Positions 26,956 to 37,198 of a stretch of 64,000 bases of DNA are shown here, piece after piece. Position 1 is the first letter of the stretch. The number at the start of each line of letters is the position of its first letter. The translations under genes and the position numbers were made by a program. The notes beneath the pieces were generated by a model. The model saw only the letters and a program-made list of their open reading frames with translations. It was not told the DNA's origin and ran no database searches. This stretch comes from Streptomyces sp. Q6 (GTDB lineage: Bacteria; Actinomycetota; Actinomycetes; Streptomycetales; Streptomycetaceae). The DNA lies in assembly GCF_036967205.1 (NCBI RefSeq), contig NZ_CP146022.1, positions 2,294,001 to 2,358,000 on the forward strand. The letters are read 5' to 3'.

Positions 26956-27840
26956 TCAGTAGCGGTACTGCTGCTCGTTGTACCCCGTGTCGTACCCGGT
27001 GTTCGGGTCGTGCTGCGGGTACGCGGGATACGGCTGCTCCGGCGGGAGTTCACCGCCGTAGCTCTGCTGCTGCTCGTCGCCGTTGCGCTGCTGCGGCACC
27101 CAGACGCCGCCGGGCGGAGTGTCCGAGCCGTAGCCGGTGGCCGTCGCGTACGGGTCGCCGTACTGCTGCTGCCCGGTCGCGTACGGGTCGCCGTACTGGG
27201 GCTGCGCGGGGTAGGTCTGCGCGCCGATGTACGGGTCGGAGTAGGGGGCCGCGTACGGCTGCTGGGTGGCGTCGTAGCCGTAGTTCTGCTGGTCGTAGCC
27301 GAAGGACGACGTGTCGTAGCCGTAACCCTGCGCGCTCTGTCCCGCCTGGGCGGTCTGGGCGTAGGCCGAGTCGCTGTAGACGCCGTACTGGCCGGTGTCG
27401 TCGGGCATCGGCTCGGTGGTCGCGTACACCGCGGTGCTCTCGGCCGGGGACTCCGGGGCGTGCGCGTAGTCGGGCGTGCTCTGCTCGTACTCCAGGTCGG
27501 AGACCTCAAGGGTCGGGTCCTGGTGGACGGGTTCCTTCTTGCGGCGCTTGCTCGGACGGGTCTCGGCCCCGCCCTCCTCGGCGGGTCCGTGCTTGATCGC
27601 CCAGCCCGCGGCGAAGCCGCGGCGGAACGACAGCGTGACGTACGTCTGGCCGATCGCGAAGGCGATCGCGCCGAGCCCGATGACGATCACCGACGGCATC
27701 AGGACACCGAGGACGACTCCGAGGAAACCGCCGAAGGCGAGCAGTCGCCAGCGCAGCCGCGCCTTGTACTGGAGCAGCACCTCACCGAGAAGCCACAGCG
27801 CCACCAGTCCGAACGCGATGTAGAGGACCGCCCAGCCCAT
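26956..27840 (-). CDS. Membrane protein with Tyr/Gln/Gly-rich low-complexity tail
   Basis: 294 residues. Two or three membrane helices occupy residues 1-65 ('GWAVLYIAFGLVALWLLGEV', 'LGVLMPSVIVIGLGAIAFAIG'), followed by a short basic region and a tail of about 170 residues made mostly of Tyr, Gln, Gly, Asp, Pro and Ala. It includes the near-repeat GDPYATGQQQ / GDPYATATG and many GYD units. I do not recognise a named family. The tail has the composition of prion-like, phase-separating segments. It lies 45 nt downstream of metF on the same strand and may be co-transcribed. Confidence 0.8.
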   Translation of the reverse strand: MGWAVLYIAFGLVALWLLGEVLLQYKARLRWRLLAFGGFLGVVLGVLMPSVIVIGLGAIAFAIGQTYVTLSFRRGFAAGWAIKHGPAEEGGAETRPSKRRKKEPVHQDPTLEVSDLEYEQSTPDYAHAPESPAESTAVYATTEPMPDDTGQYGVYSDSAYAQTAQAGQSAQGYGYDTSSFGYDQQNYGYDATQQPYAAPYSDPYIGAQTYPAQPQYGDPYATGQQQYGDPYATATGYGSDTPPGGVWVPQQRNGDEQQQSYGGELPPEQPYPAYPQHDPNTGYDTGYNEQQYRY

Positions 27841-27885
27841 GTACGCCCCTCTCGTACGGCCGTATCCCGAGGTGGGTACGGCCCA

Positions 27886-28815
<930 letters not shown>

Positions 28816-28891
28816 TTACTGACGGAATCCGGTTGCCCCTAATCCCCGTCCACCTTGCGGACAGACGGGCGGAGCGCGGGCCTGCCGGGCG

Positions 28892-29539
28892 TCACGCCGT
28901 GCGCATGCGCTTCGCGAACTCGGCCGCCGCGGCGCCCGGATCGTCGGCCTCGGTGATGGCCCGTACGACGACGACGCGACGGGCGCCGGCCTCCAGGACC
29001 TCGTCGAGATGGCCCAGGTCGATGCCGCCGATGGCGAACCAGGGGCGGTCGGTGCCGAGGCCCGCCGTGTACCGCACGAGGTCGAGACCGGGCGCGTACC
29101 GGCCGGGCTTGGTGGGGGTGGGCCAGCAGGGGCCGGTGCAGAAGTAGTCCACGCCGTCCTGCACGGCGGCCGCGGCGGCCTCCGCGTCGGCGTGCGTGGA
29201 GCGGCCGATCAGGACGTCCTCGCCGAGGATCGCGCGGGCGGCAGGCACGGGCAGGTCGCCCTGGCCCAGGTGCAGCACGTCCGCGCCGGTGGCGTGGGCG
29301 ACGTCCGCCCGGTCGTTCACCGCGAAGAGCTTGCCGTGGCGGCGGGCCGCGTCGGCGAACACGGCGAGGTGCTCCAGCTCCTCGCCGGCCTCCATGCCCT
29401 TGTCGCGCAGCTGCACGATGTCCACGCCGCTCGCGAGGACGGCGTCGAGGAACTCCGGCAGATCGCCCTGGCGCTTGCGCGCGTCCGTGCACAGGTAGAG
29501 CCGGGCATCGGCGAGCCGGGCACGCTGGGTGTCCGCCAT
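28892..29539 (-). CDS. thiE: Thiamine phosphate synthase ThiE
   Basis: Joins the pyrimidine (HMP-PP) and thiazole phosphate moieties to thiamine monophosphate in the cytoplasm. 215 residues, a TIM barrel: '[20 protein letters not shown]', '[20 protein letters not shown]', '[11 protein letters not shown]' and the phosphate-binding '[14 protein letters not shown]'. ATG 29539 follows a run of Gs that can serve as binding site. It is 2.4 kb from the thiO-thiS-thiG operon and points the other way. No riboswitch is visible in its 73-nt upstream gap. Confidence 0.95.
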   Translation of the reverse strand: MADTQRARLADARLYLCTDARKRQGDLPEFLDAVLASGVDIVQLRDKGMEAGEELEHLAVFADAARRHGKLFAVNDRADVAHATGADVLHLGQGDLPVPAARAILGEDVLIGRSTHADAEAAAAAVQDGVDYFCTGPCWPTPTKPGRYAPGLDLVRYTAGLGTDRPWFAIGGIDLGHLDEVLEAGARRVVVVRAITEADDPGAAAAEFAKRMRTA

Positions 29540-29562
29540 GGAGGTCCCCCCGTAAGTGGTGT

Positions 29563-29597
29563 GGCGTGCGCACCCCAGGGCATGGGGTGCGCACGCC
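29563..29597 (-). terminator. Hairpin between the Rv2175c-like gene and thiE
   Basis: A 15-bp perfect stem with a GGGCA loop occupies almost the whole gap between the Rv2175c-like gene and thiE. It should terminate the upstream transcript, so thiE needs its own start or depends on read-through. Confidence 0.72.
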
Positions 29598-29612
29598 GGA
29601 CGGTTGTCAGGT

Positions 29613-29978
29613 TCAGACGGCGAGCGCCTGGGCGCGGCGCTTCACCTCCGTGCCGCGATTCTCGCTCAGTGCCTGCGCGGGCGTGCCCGGCAGGGTCGCG
29701 TCGGGGGTGAAGAGCCACTCCAGCATCTCTTCGTCGCTGAAGCCGTCGTCCCTCAGGACCGTCAGGAGGCCGACGAGCCCCTTGACGATCTTGTCGCCGT
29801 CGATGAAGTCGGCGGGCACGTGCAGTGCCCTGTTCTCACCACGGCGTACGGCGATCAGCTGGCCTTCCTTCACCAGCTGTCGTACACGCGTCACCTCGAT
29901 GCCCAACTGCTCGGCGATGTCGGGGAGGGTGAGCCAGTCGGGGACGAGAGCATCGATCTTTGCGTCAATCTCGGTCAC
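29613..29978 (-). CDS. Rv2175c-family DNA-binding protein
   Basis: 121 residues. The N-terminal winged-helix-like HTH ('[21 protein letters not shown]', about 15-35) and C-terminal region ('[19 protein letters not shown]') match the actinobacterial Rv2175c family. In M. tuberculosis that protein is a DNA-binding substrate of the Ser/Thr kinase PknL (literature memory). A PASTA kinase gene lies 4.2 kb away in this window, but no direct link is shown. Start GTG 29978. Confidence 0.85.
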   Translation of the reverse strand: MTEIDAKIDALVPDWLTLPDIAEQLGIEVTRVRQLVKEGQLIAVRRGENRALHVPADFIDGDKIVKGLVGLLTVLRDDGFSDEEMLEWLFTPDATLPGTPAQALSENRGTEVKRRAQALAV

Positions 29979-30059
29979 AGGACAAGCGTGCCATCCCGGA
30001 CTGACAGTCGGAAGTCGGGGCTGTCTGACCAGGTGTTTTCCTGACGCGATCGGGCCTCG

Positions 30060-31286
30060 TCAGGCCACCGCGCCCTTGAGCGGGCGGGCCGGATCGGCCA
30101 GTCGCTCCGGGTCGAGGACCGTGCCCGCCTCGATGAGCTTGCGGCCCTGGGCGAGGTCGCGGGGCTTGCCGACGGCGAGGACCGCGACCAGGGCGCCGTC
30201 CCGCAGCCAGCACACCGACCAGGCGGCGCCGGCCGGGTCGCCGCGCCACACCGTGGTGTCCGCGGCGCCGTGGTGGCCCGCGTACTGGACGAAGCGGCCG
30301 AACTGCTCGGACCAGAAGTAGGGCACCGGGTCGTACACGGCGGGTGTCTCACCGATGATGTTGGCCGCGACCGTGCGGGGCCCCTGGAGCGCGTTGTCCC
30401 AGTGGTGCACGAGCAGGCGCTCCGCGTAGCGCGCCGAGGGGAACGAGGCGCAGTCCCCCACCGCGTACACGTCGGGCACGGACGTGCGCAGCCGCTCGTC
30501 GGCCACGACCTCGCGGTGGTCGCCCAGCGTGATGCCGGAGCCGGCCAGCCAGCGGGTGGCGGGGCGGGCGCCGATGCCGACGACGACGGCGCCGGCCGGG
30601 AGCCGCGTCCCGTCGTCCAGGACCACCTCGCCGGTCTCGACGCGCTCCACGCGCGCGCCGGTGCGCAGCCGGGCCCCGGCGTCCGCGTACCAGCGCGCCA
30701 TGGGGGCGGCGATCTCCGCGGGCAGCGCACCGGCCAGCGGCCGCTCGGCCGCCTCCACGACGGTGACCCGGCAGCCGGCCTCACGGGCGGCGGTGGCGAA
30801 CTCGGCGCCGATCCAGCCGGCCCCCACGACCACGACGTCCTGCTGCTCGGCGAGGACGGGCCGCAGCCGCTCGGCGTCGTCCAGGGTGCGCAGCAGATGC
30901 ACTCCGGGGACGGCTTCCGCGCCCGGCAGACGGATCGGTTCGGCGCCCGTCGCGACGACCAGGACGTCGTACGGGACCGGGCCCCGCGCGGTGTCCAGTT
31001 CGTGGTCGCCGGGGCGCAGGCCGGTCACCTCACGGCCCAGGTCGAGCGTGACGCCGAGGGCCTCGAAGTCGACGTCGAAGGCGGAGCCCTCGGCCTTGCC
31101 GAGCAGCACGGCCTTGGACAACGGCGGCCGGTCGTAGGGCTGATGGGGTTCCGCGCCGATCAGCGTGACGGCACCGGCGAAGCCCTGTTCGCGCAGCGCC
31201 ACGGCGGTCTGCACGCCGGCCATTCCCGCGCCCACGATGACGACGCGCCGCTGCCCTGAAGGTGTCCCGTTCCGCTGCTCGTTCAC
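30060..31286 (-). CDS. Ferredoxin reductase-like FAD/NAD(P)H oxidoreductase
   Basis: 408 residues with the two-dinucleotide-domain layout of BphA4/ThcD-type reductases: FAD loop 'VVIVGAGMAGVQTAVAL', 'PYDRPPLSKAVL' (the RPPLSK stretch contacts FAD), NAD loop 'VVVGAGWIGAEFATAARE', 'VYAVGDCASFPS', and a C-terminal reductase dimerisation-like domain. It probably passes electrons from NAD(P)H to a ferredoxin or rubredoxin; no partner gene is adjacent. GTG 31286 lies six bases after a TAAGGT box. Confidence 0.9.
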   Translation of the reverse strand: MNEQRNGTPSGQRRVVIVGAGMAGVQTAVALREQGFAGAVTLIGAEPHQPYDRPPLSKAVLLGKAEGSAFDVDFEALGVTLDLGREVTGLRPGDHELDTARGPVPYDVLVVATGAEPIRLPGAEAVPGVHLLRTLDDAERLRPVLAEQQDVVVVGAGWIGAEFATAAREAGCRVTVVEAAERPLAGALPAEIAAPMARWYADAGARLRTGARVERVETGEVVLDDGTRLPAGAVVVGIGARPATRWLAGSGITLGDHREVVADERLRTSVPDVYAVGDCASFPSARYAERLLVHHWDNALQGPRTVAANIIGETPAVYDPVPYFWSEQFGRFVQYAGHHGAADTTVWRGDPAGAAWSVCWLRDGALVAVLAVGKPRDLAQGRKLIEAGTVLDPERLADPARPLKGAVA

Positions 31287-31292
31287 GGGATC

Positions 31293-31322
31293 ACCTTAGG
31301 CACCTGATCTTCAGTCGGTCAG
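31293..31322 (-). promoter_or_regulatory. Promoter of the ferredoxin reductase-like gene
   Basis: -35 CTGACC (31317-31322), 18-bp spacer, -10 TAAGGT (31293-31298), ending six bases before GTG 31286. This spacing puts transcription start at or next to the start codon. Confidence 0.6.
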
Positions 31323-31388
31323 CGGCGCGGGCCACTCCCGCGCAGTGACGTCCTGCACACGTGTCACCGGTTTAGCGATCAAGAACGA

Positions 31389-31736
31389 TCAGGCCGGTAC
31401 GGCGATCTCCTCGACCACGCTGGTGCCGCTGCCCTCCTGCGACTCCCACTCCCAGGTCTCGTCGAGCCGCACGCGTCCGTCCGGCAGCTCGGACACGGTC
31501 GAGACGCAGTGGCCCGAGGACGTCGATCCGTCCGTCTTCAGCTGCACGTAGCGGAAGTCGAGCCGGTCGCCGGACCGCGTGCCCACCAGGTGTCCCTGGA
31601 CGACGTCGCCCCCTTCGTAGGCGGCCCAGACGCGGCCGTCCCTCTCCTGGTAGGCGAAGCGGGTGCGCGTACCGACCTGACCTGGGGCCTGGTCGGCCAC
31701 GGGGGCGAGGAAGAGACCGTCGAGCGAGCGGGCCAC
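31389..31736 (-). CDS. Small conserved protein of unknown function
   Basis: 115 residues from GTG 31736, which has AGGGAG nine bases upstream; the frame stays open to 31796 but that part lies over the thiO promoter. The predicted beta-rich chain contains 'TRFAYQERDGRVWAAYEGGDV', 'GDRLDFRYVQL', 'GHCVSTVSELPDGRVRLDE' and 'WEWESQEGSGTSVVEEI'. It resembles a widespread family of about 110 residues often mislabelled N-acetylglutamate synthase. No catalytic motif seen, so that label should not be copied. Confidence 0.72.
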   Translation of the reverse strand: MARSLDGLFLAPVADQAPGQVGTRTRFAYQERDGRVWAAYEGGDVVQGHLVGTRSGDRLDFRYVQLKTDGSTSSGHCVSTVSELPDGRVRLDETWEWESQEGSGTSVVEEIAVPA

Positions 31737-31750
31737 GGGCTGAGGCTCCC

Positions 31751-31780
31751 TTACTGGGGGTTGGGGCGAAGGACTAGGGT
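31751..31780 (+). promoter_or_regulatory. Promoter of the thiO-thiS-thiG operon
   Basis: -35 TTACTG (31751-31756), 18-bp spacer, -10 TAGGGT (31775-31780). Predicted start near 31788, just before the TPP riboswitch, which supports the assignment. Confidence 0.55.
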
Positions 31781-31793
31781 GGCCAACGTAAAG

Positions 31794-31888
31794 CACTCGC
31801 GGGAGCCCGTACGCAGCGGGCTGAGAGGGAGGCTGGAGCGGCCTCCGACCGTCCGAACCTGATCCGGGTCATGCCGGCGAAGGGAGGG
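31794..31888 (+). promoter_or_regulatory. TPP riboswitch (THI element)
   Basis: The conserved segments are present in order: 'GCGGGCTGAGAGGGAGG' (the CTGAGA pyrimidine-sensing loop) and 'ACCTGATCCGGGTCATGCCG' followed by GCGAAGGGAG. The closing 3' strand contains AAGGGAGG, which is also the ribosome binding site of thiO, so TPP binding should block translation initiation, the usual actinobacterial and proteobacterial mode. Confidence 0.95.
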
Positions 31889-31899
31889 CCTTGACAGCC

Positions 31900-33071
31900 A
31901 TGTCTTCTGCACAAACAGATGCGCCCCGTACCGACGTACTGATCGTCGGGGGCGGCGTCATCGGTCTGGTCACCGCGTGGAGGGCCGCGCAACGCGGTCT
32001 GTCCGTCGCGGTCGTGGACCCCGAACCCGGCGGCGGTGCCGCCCAGGTGGCGGCCGGGATGCTCGCCGCCGTCACCGAACTCCACTACGGCGAGCAGACG
32101 CTGCTCGCCCTCAACCTCGCGTCCGCGCGCCGCTATCCGGACTTCGCGGCCGAGCTGTCCGAGGCGAGCGGACAGGACCTCGGCTACCGCGCGTGCGGCA
32201 CGCTGGCCGTCGCGCTCGACGCGGACGACCGGGCGCATCTGCGGGAACTGCACGCCCTGCAAAGCAAGTCGGGCCTGGAGTCCGAGTGGCTCTCGGGCCG
32301 CGACTGCCGCCGCCTGGAGCCGATGCTCGCGCCGGGCGTGCGCGGGGGCCTGCGGGTCGACGGTGACCATCAGATCGACCCGAGAAGGCTCGCGGGCGCC
32401 CTCGTGACGGCCTGCGAGCGTGCCGGAGTGGTCTTCCACCGGGCCCTCGCCGAGCGGCTCTCCGTCGTACGGGACCGGGCGCGCGGAGTCGCCCTCGCCG
32501 ACGGCACGGAGCTCACGGCGGGGCAGGTCGTCCTCGCCGCGGGCAGCCGTAGCGGACAGCTCGCCGGGGTCCCGGACGACGTGCTGCCCCCGGTGCGGCC
32601 CGTGAAGGGCCAGGTCCTGCGCCTGACCGTGCCGCGCCGGTACGCGCCGTTCCTCAGCCGCACGATCCGGGCGGTCGTCCGCGGCAGCCACGTCTACCTG
32701 GTGCCGCGCACCAACGGCGAGCTGGTCGTCGGCGCCACCACCGAGGAGCTCGGCTGGGACACCACGGTCACGGCCGGCGGGGTCTACGAGCTGCTGCGCG
32801 ACGCCCACGAGCTCGTCCCCGGCATCACCGAACTGCCGCTGACCGAGACCCGCGCGGGCCTGCGCCCCGGCTCCCCCGACAACGCCCCGCTGCTGGGCCC
32901 GACCACCCTGCCCGGCCTCCTGCTGGCCACGGGCCACTACCGCAACGGCGTGCTGCTGACCCCCGTCACGGGCGACGCCATGGCGCACGTCCTGGCCACC
33001 GGCGAACTCCCGGACGAAGCCCGTCCGTTCACTCCGAAGCGCTTCTGCGACGCGTCCCTGGAGCAGCCCGC

Positions 33072-33075
<4 letters not shown>
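31900..33075 (+). CDS. thiO: Glycine oxidase ThiO
   Basis: FAD enzyme oxidising glycine to the imine needed for thiazole synthesis. 391 residues from ATG 31900: FAD fold 'TDVLIVGGGVIGLVTAWRAA', 'GGGAAQVAAGMLA', and C-terminal 'GLRPGSPDNAPLLGPT' and 'GHYRNGVLLTPVTGDAM', all typical of ThiO. The binding site AAGGGAGG is 12 bases upstream; TTG 31891, three codons earlier, is nearer to it and may be the true start. The stop overlaps thiS (ATGA). Confidence 0.95.
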
Positions 33076-34074
<999 letters not shown>

Positions 34075-34167
34075 CGGTCGAACGGCCGGTCACAGCTCTG
34101 CTGCAGTACGGGTCCGGTCCTGTCGCACGGGACCGGCCTGTCGGTCACTCCTCGTACACTCGCCTGC

Positions 34168-36135
34168 GTGGACACGACCCTTCAGGACCCGTTGCTCGGG
34201 CACGTGCTCGACGGCCGGTACCGCGTCGACGCACGCATCGCGGTCGGCGGGATGGCCACGGTCTACCGGGCCGTGGACACTCGCCTCGACCGCGTGCTCG
34301 CGCTCAAGGTGATGCACCCCTCGCTGGCCGCCGACGTGTCGTTCGTCGACCGCTTCATCCGCGAGGCCAAGTCGGTCGCCCGCCTCTCGCACCCCAATGT
34401 GGTCGGTGTCTACGACCAGGGCGCCGACGGCGCGTACGTCTATCTGGCGATGGAGTACATCGCCGGCTGCACGCTCCGTGACGTCCTGCGCGAGCGCGGG
34501 GCGCTCCAGCCGCGCGCGGCCCTCGACATCCTGGAGCCGGTCCTCGCCGCTCTCGGCGCGGCGCACCGCGCGGGTTTCGTGCACCGCGACATGAAGCCGG
34601 AGAACGTCCTGATAGGGGACGACGGCCGGGTGAAGGTGGCGGACTTCGGTCTGGTCCGCGCCGTGGACACGGTCACGAACACCACCGGCGCGGTCCTCGG
34701 CACGGTCTCCTACCTGGCGCCCGAGCAGATCGAGGACGGCACGGCGACGGCGAGCGTCGACGTGTACGCGTGCGGTGTGGTCCTCTACGAGATGCTCACC
34801 GGCTCCAAGCCGCACTCCGGCGACACCCCGGCGCAGGTCCTCTACAAGCACCTCAACGAGGACGTCCCGCCGCCCTCCGCGCTGGTCCCCGGGCTCCCGT
34901 ACGAGCTGGACGAGTTGGTCGCGTCGGCCACGGCCCGCACCCCGGAGGTCCGCCCGCACGACGCCGTCGCGCTCCTCGCCCACGTCAGGAACGCGCGGGC
35001 GACGCTCACCGACGCCCAGCTGGACGCCGTGCCGCCGCAGGCGCGCGAGGTGGACCACGTGGGCGCGGACGACCGTACGAGCGTGATCCCGCGCGCGGTG
35101 CGCACCAGCGCCGTGCAGCTTCCCCTCCCCACCGCGGAGGAGAACCGCTTCCACGACGCTCCGCACGGCGCTGGGGGCGACGGCGTCCACCGCACGAGCC
35201 TCCTGGAGACCCCTCCGCCCGCACCGCCGGTGCGCCGCGGGACCGGGAACCCGCGCCGGGGCATGTTCGCGATCATCGCCGCGATCCTGCTCGTGCTCGG
35301 TCTCGGCGCGGGCGTCTGGTACATCAACTCGGGTCAGTTCACGAAGGTCCCGCCGCTGCTCACCAAGACCGAGGCCCAGGCCAAGGAGCGGCTGACCGAG
35401 GCGGGTCTCCAGGCCGGTTCGTCGACGTACGAGTTCAGCGACACGTACAAGCGCGGCACGGTGATGGACACCGATCCCGCGGCGGGCTCCCGGATCCGGG
35501 ACGACGGCACGGTGAAGCTGACCGTCTCCAAGGGCCCCGACACCGTGAAGGTCCCGGACCTCAAGGGCACCCCGCTCGCCACGGCGAAGAGCGACCTCAA
35601 GAACCGCGGTCTCGAACCGGGCATGATCACCCGGGCGTTCAGCGAGGAGATCGCGCGGGGCTCCGTGATCAGCACGGACCCGGACGCCGGCACCACGCGG
35701 CGCTCGGGTTCCGCGGTCGCGCTCGTCGTCTCCAAGGGCGCGCCGATCGACGTCCCCGACGTCACGGGCGAGTCCGAGCAGGACGCCATCGCCGACCTCC
35801 GGGACGCGGGTCTCAAGGCGGAGATCGCCACGGAGCGGATCCACTCCGACGAGGACAAGGGCGACGTCGCCCGGCAGTCCCCCGGCGAGGGCAAGCGGCT
35901 CGCCGAGGGCGACACCGTGACACTGACGATCTCCGAGGGCCCCGAGATGATCGAGGTCCCGGACGTCACGGGCCAGAGCGTCGACGACGCCCACTCCGCG
36001 CTGGAGGCCGCCGGCTTCGAGGTCGAGGACGACCGGGGTCTCCTCGGCCTGTTCGGCGACACGGTCAAGAGCCAGTCCGTCGAGGGCGGCGACGAGGCTC
36101 CCAAGGGTTCGACGATCACCATCACGATCCGCTGA
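34168..36135 (+). CDS. PASTA-domain Ser/Thr protein kinase (PknB-like)
   Basis: Transmembrane Hanks kinase that senses muropeptide or lipid II through external PASTA domains (family knowledge). 655 residues: kinase domain 17-280 with 'GGMATVYRA', catalytic Lys47, 'VHRDMKPENVLI' and 'VADFGLVRA'; membrane helix about 365-385; four PASTA repeats to the end, each with a 'VPDVTG/VPDLKG'-type start. GTG 34168 follows TACACT by seven bases and lacks a binding site (leaderless). It stands alone, about 22 kb from the dcw genes. Probably regulates envelope growth. Confidence 0.93.
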   Translation: MDTTLQDPLLGHVLDGRYRVDARIAVGGMATVYRAVDTRLDRVLALKVMHPSLAADVSFVDRFIREAKSVARLSHPNVVGVYDQGADGAYVYLAMEYIAGCTLRDVLRERGALQPRAALDILEPVLAALGAAHRAGFVHRDMKPENVLIGDDGRVKVADFGLVRAVDTVTNTTGAVLGTVSYLAPEQIEDGTATASVDVYACGVVLYEMLTGSKPHSGDTPAQVLYKHLNEDVPPPSALVPGLPYELDELVASATARTPEVRPHDAVALLAHVRNARATLTDAQLDAVPPQAREVDHVGADDRTSVIPRAVRTSAVQLPLPTAEENRFHDAPHGAGGDGVHRTSLLETPPPAPPVRRGTGNPRRGMFAIIAAILLVLGLGAGVWYINSGQFTKVPPLLTKTEAQAKERLTEAGLQAGSSTYEFSDTYKRGTVMDTDPAAGSRIRDDGTVKLTVSKGPDTVKVPDLKGTPLATAKSDLKNRGLEPGMITRAFSEEIARGSVISTDPDAGTTRRSGSAVALVVSKGAPIDVPDVTGESEQDAIADLRDAGLKAEIATERIHSDEDKGDVARQSPGEGKRLAEGDTVTLTISEGPEMIEVPDVTGQSVDDAHSALEAAGFEVEDDRGLLGLFGDTVKSQSVEGGDEAPKGSTITITIR

Positions 36136-36203
36136 GCGGCCGGGCTCCCGAGCGTCGGAGCCCGGCGCGCGGCGCACCCCGGCGCCCGTGACACCCTGAC
36201 CCG

Positions 36204-37097
36204 GTGAACAGCAGCACCCGCACCCCCGCCACCGCCGGCGCCGTCCCCCGCAACCCGATCGGGGGTCACGTGCCCGTCGCCGGCGGGCTCGCCTCCGTAG
36301 GTCTGTCCTACGCCGAGGAGCTGAAGGCCGAGGCCGTCCAGGTCTTCGTCGCCAACCCGCGCGGCTGGGCCACTCCCCCGGGCAACCCGCGGCAGGACGA
36401 GGAGTTCCGTGAGCGGTGCGCCGCCGGGAACATCCCGGCCTACGTGCATGCCCCGTACCTGATCAACTTCGGCTCGCACACCGAGGCCACGGTCGAGAAG
36501 TCCGTCGAGTCGCTGCGGCACTCGCTGCGCCGCGCCCGTGCCATAGGCGCCCTCGGTGTCGTCGTGCACACCGGCTCCGCGACCGGCGGGCGCGAGCGTG
36601 CCGTGGCTCTCGCCCAGGTCCGCACGCACATGCTTCCGCTGCTCGACGAGCTGACCCACGACGACGACCCGTTCCTGCTCCTGGAGTCGACCGCGGGTCA
36701 GGGTTCGTCGCTGTGCTCGCGCACCTGGGACTTCGGCCCGTACTTCGACGCCCTCGACCACCATCCGAAGCTGGGCGTCTGCCTGGACACCTGCCACATC
36801 TTCGCGGCGGGCCACGACCTCACGGGTCCCGCCGGGATGCGCCAGACCCTGGACCTGCTGGTGGAGACGGTCGGCGAGGGCCGCCTCAAGCTGATCCACG
36901 CCAACGACTCCAAGGACGTCGTCGGCGCGCACAAGGACCGTCACGAGAACATCGGCTCCGGCCACATCGGCGCCGACCCGTTCCGCGCGCTCATGTCCCA
37001 CCCGGCGACGGAGAACGTCCCCCTGGTCATCGAGACGCCCGGCGGCAAGGAAGGACACGCGGCGGACGTGGCCCGCCTCAAGGAGCTCCGCCCGTAG
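36204..37097 (+). CDS. Deoxyribonuclease IV (Nfo-type AP endonuclease)
   Basis: Zinc-dependent AP endonuclease of the AP2 family, base excision repair. 297 residues. The metal-ligand stretches are all present: 'GGHVPVAGGL', 'YVHAPYLINFGS', 'VVHTGSATGG', 'LLLESTAGQGSS', 'LGVCLDTCHIFAAGHD', 'LIHANDSKDVVGAHKDRH' and 'LVIETPGG'. Start GTG 36204. The stop codon lies inside a 16-bp tandem duplication. Confidence 0.93.
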   Translation: MNSSTRTPATAGAVPRNPIGGHVPVAGGLASVGLSYAEELKAEAVQVFVANPRGWATPPGNPRQDEEFRERCAAGNIPAYVHAPYLINFGSHTEATVEKSVESLRHSLRRARAIGALGVVVHTGSATGGRERAVALAQVRTHMLPLLDELTHDDDPFLLLESTAGQGSSLCSRTWDFGPYFDALDHHPKLGVCLDTCHIFAAGHDLTGPAGMRQTLDLLVETVGEGRLKLIHANDSKDVVGAHKDRHENIGSGHIGADPFRALMSHPATENVPLVIETPGGKEGHAADVARLKELRP

Positions 37098-37114
37098 AGA
37101 GCTCCGCCCGTAGA
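37083..37114 (+). repeat. 16-bp tandem duplication across the endonuclease stop codon
   Basis: The unit GAGCTCCGCCCGTAGA occurs twice in immediate succession (37083-37098, 37099-37114). The first copy holds the last codons and TAG stop of the endonuclease gene; the second is untranslated. Confidence 0.9.
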
Positions 37115-37127
37115 GATCCCCACCCCG

Positions 37128-37156
37128 TTGAGGAATACCCCTGGGGGGTATACGGT
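37128..37156 (+). promoter_or_regulatory. Promoter with embedded CsoR-like copper operator
   Basis: -35 TTGAGG (37128-37133), 17-bp spacer, -10 TACGGT (37151-37156). The spacer contains a 7-bp inverted repeat ATACCCC-TGG-GGGGTAT (37135-37151), the G-tract palindrome bound by CsoR/RcnR-family metal sensors. A repressor there would block RNA polymerase until copper (or a related signal) releases it. No csoR gene is in the window. Confidence 0.72.
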
Positions 37157-37198
37157 TCTTGTCGAGCGACAGGAACCGCTACTGACGTTGGGGGACCC

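Noticed and set aside
25263-27509. 748-codon open frame opposite the oxidoreductase and within the Tyr-rich protein gene
   Set aside because: Repetitive Arg/Thr/Pro translation caused by the neighbouring frames; no start context and no domain.
31389-31736. N-acetylglutamate synthase
   Set aside because: Similar small proteins carry that label in databases, but this one has no acetyltransferase motif and is too short.
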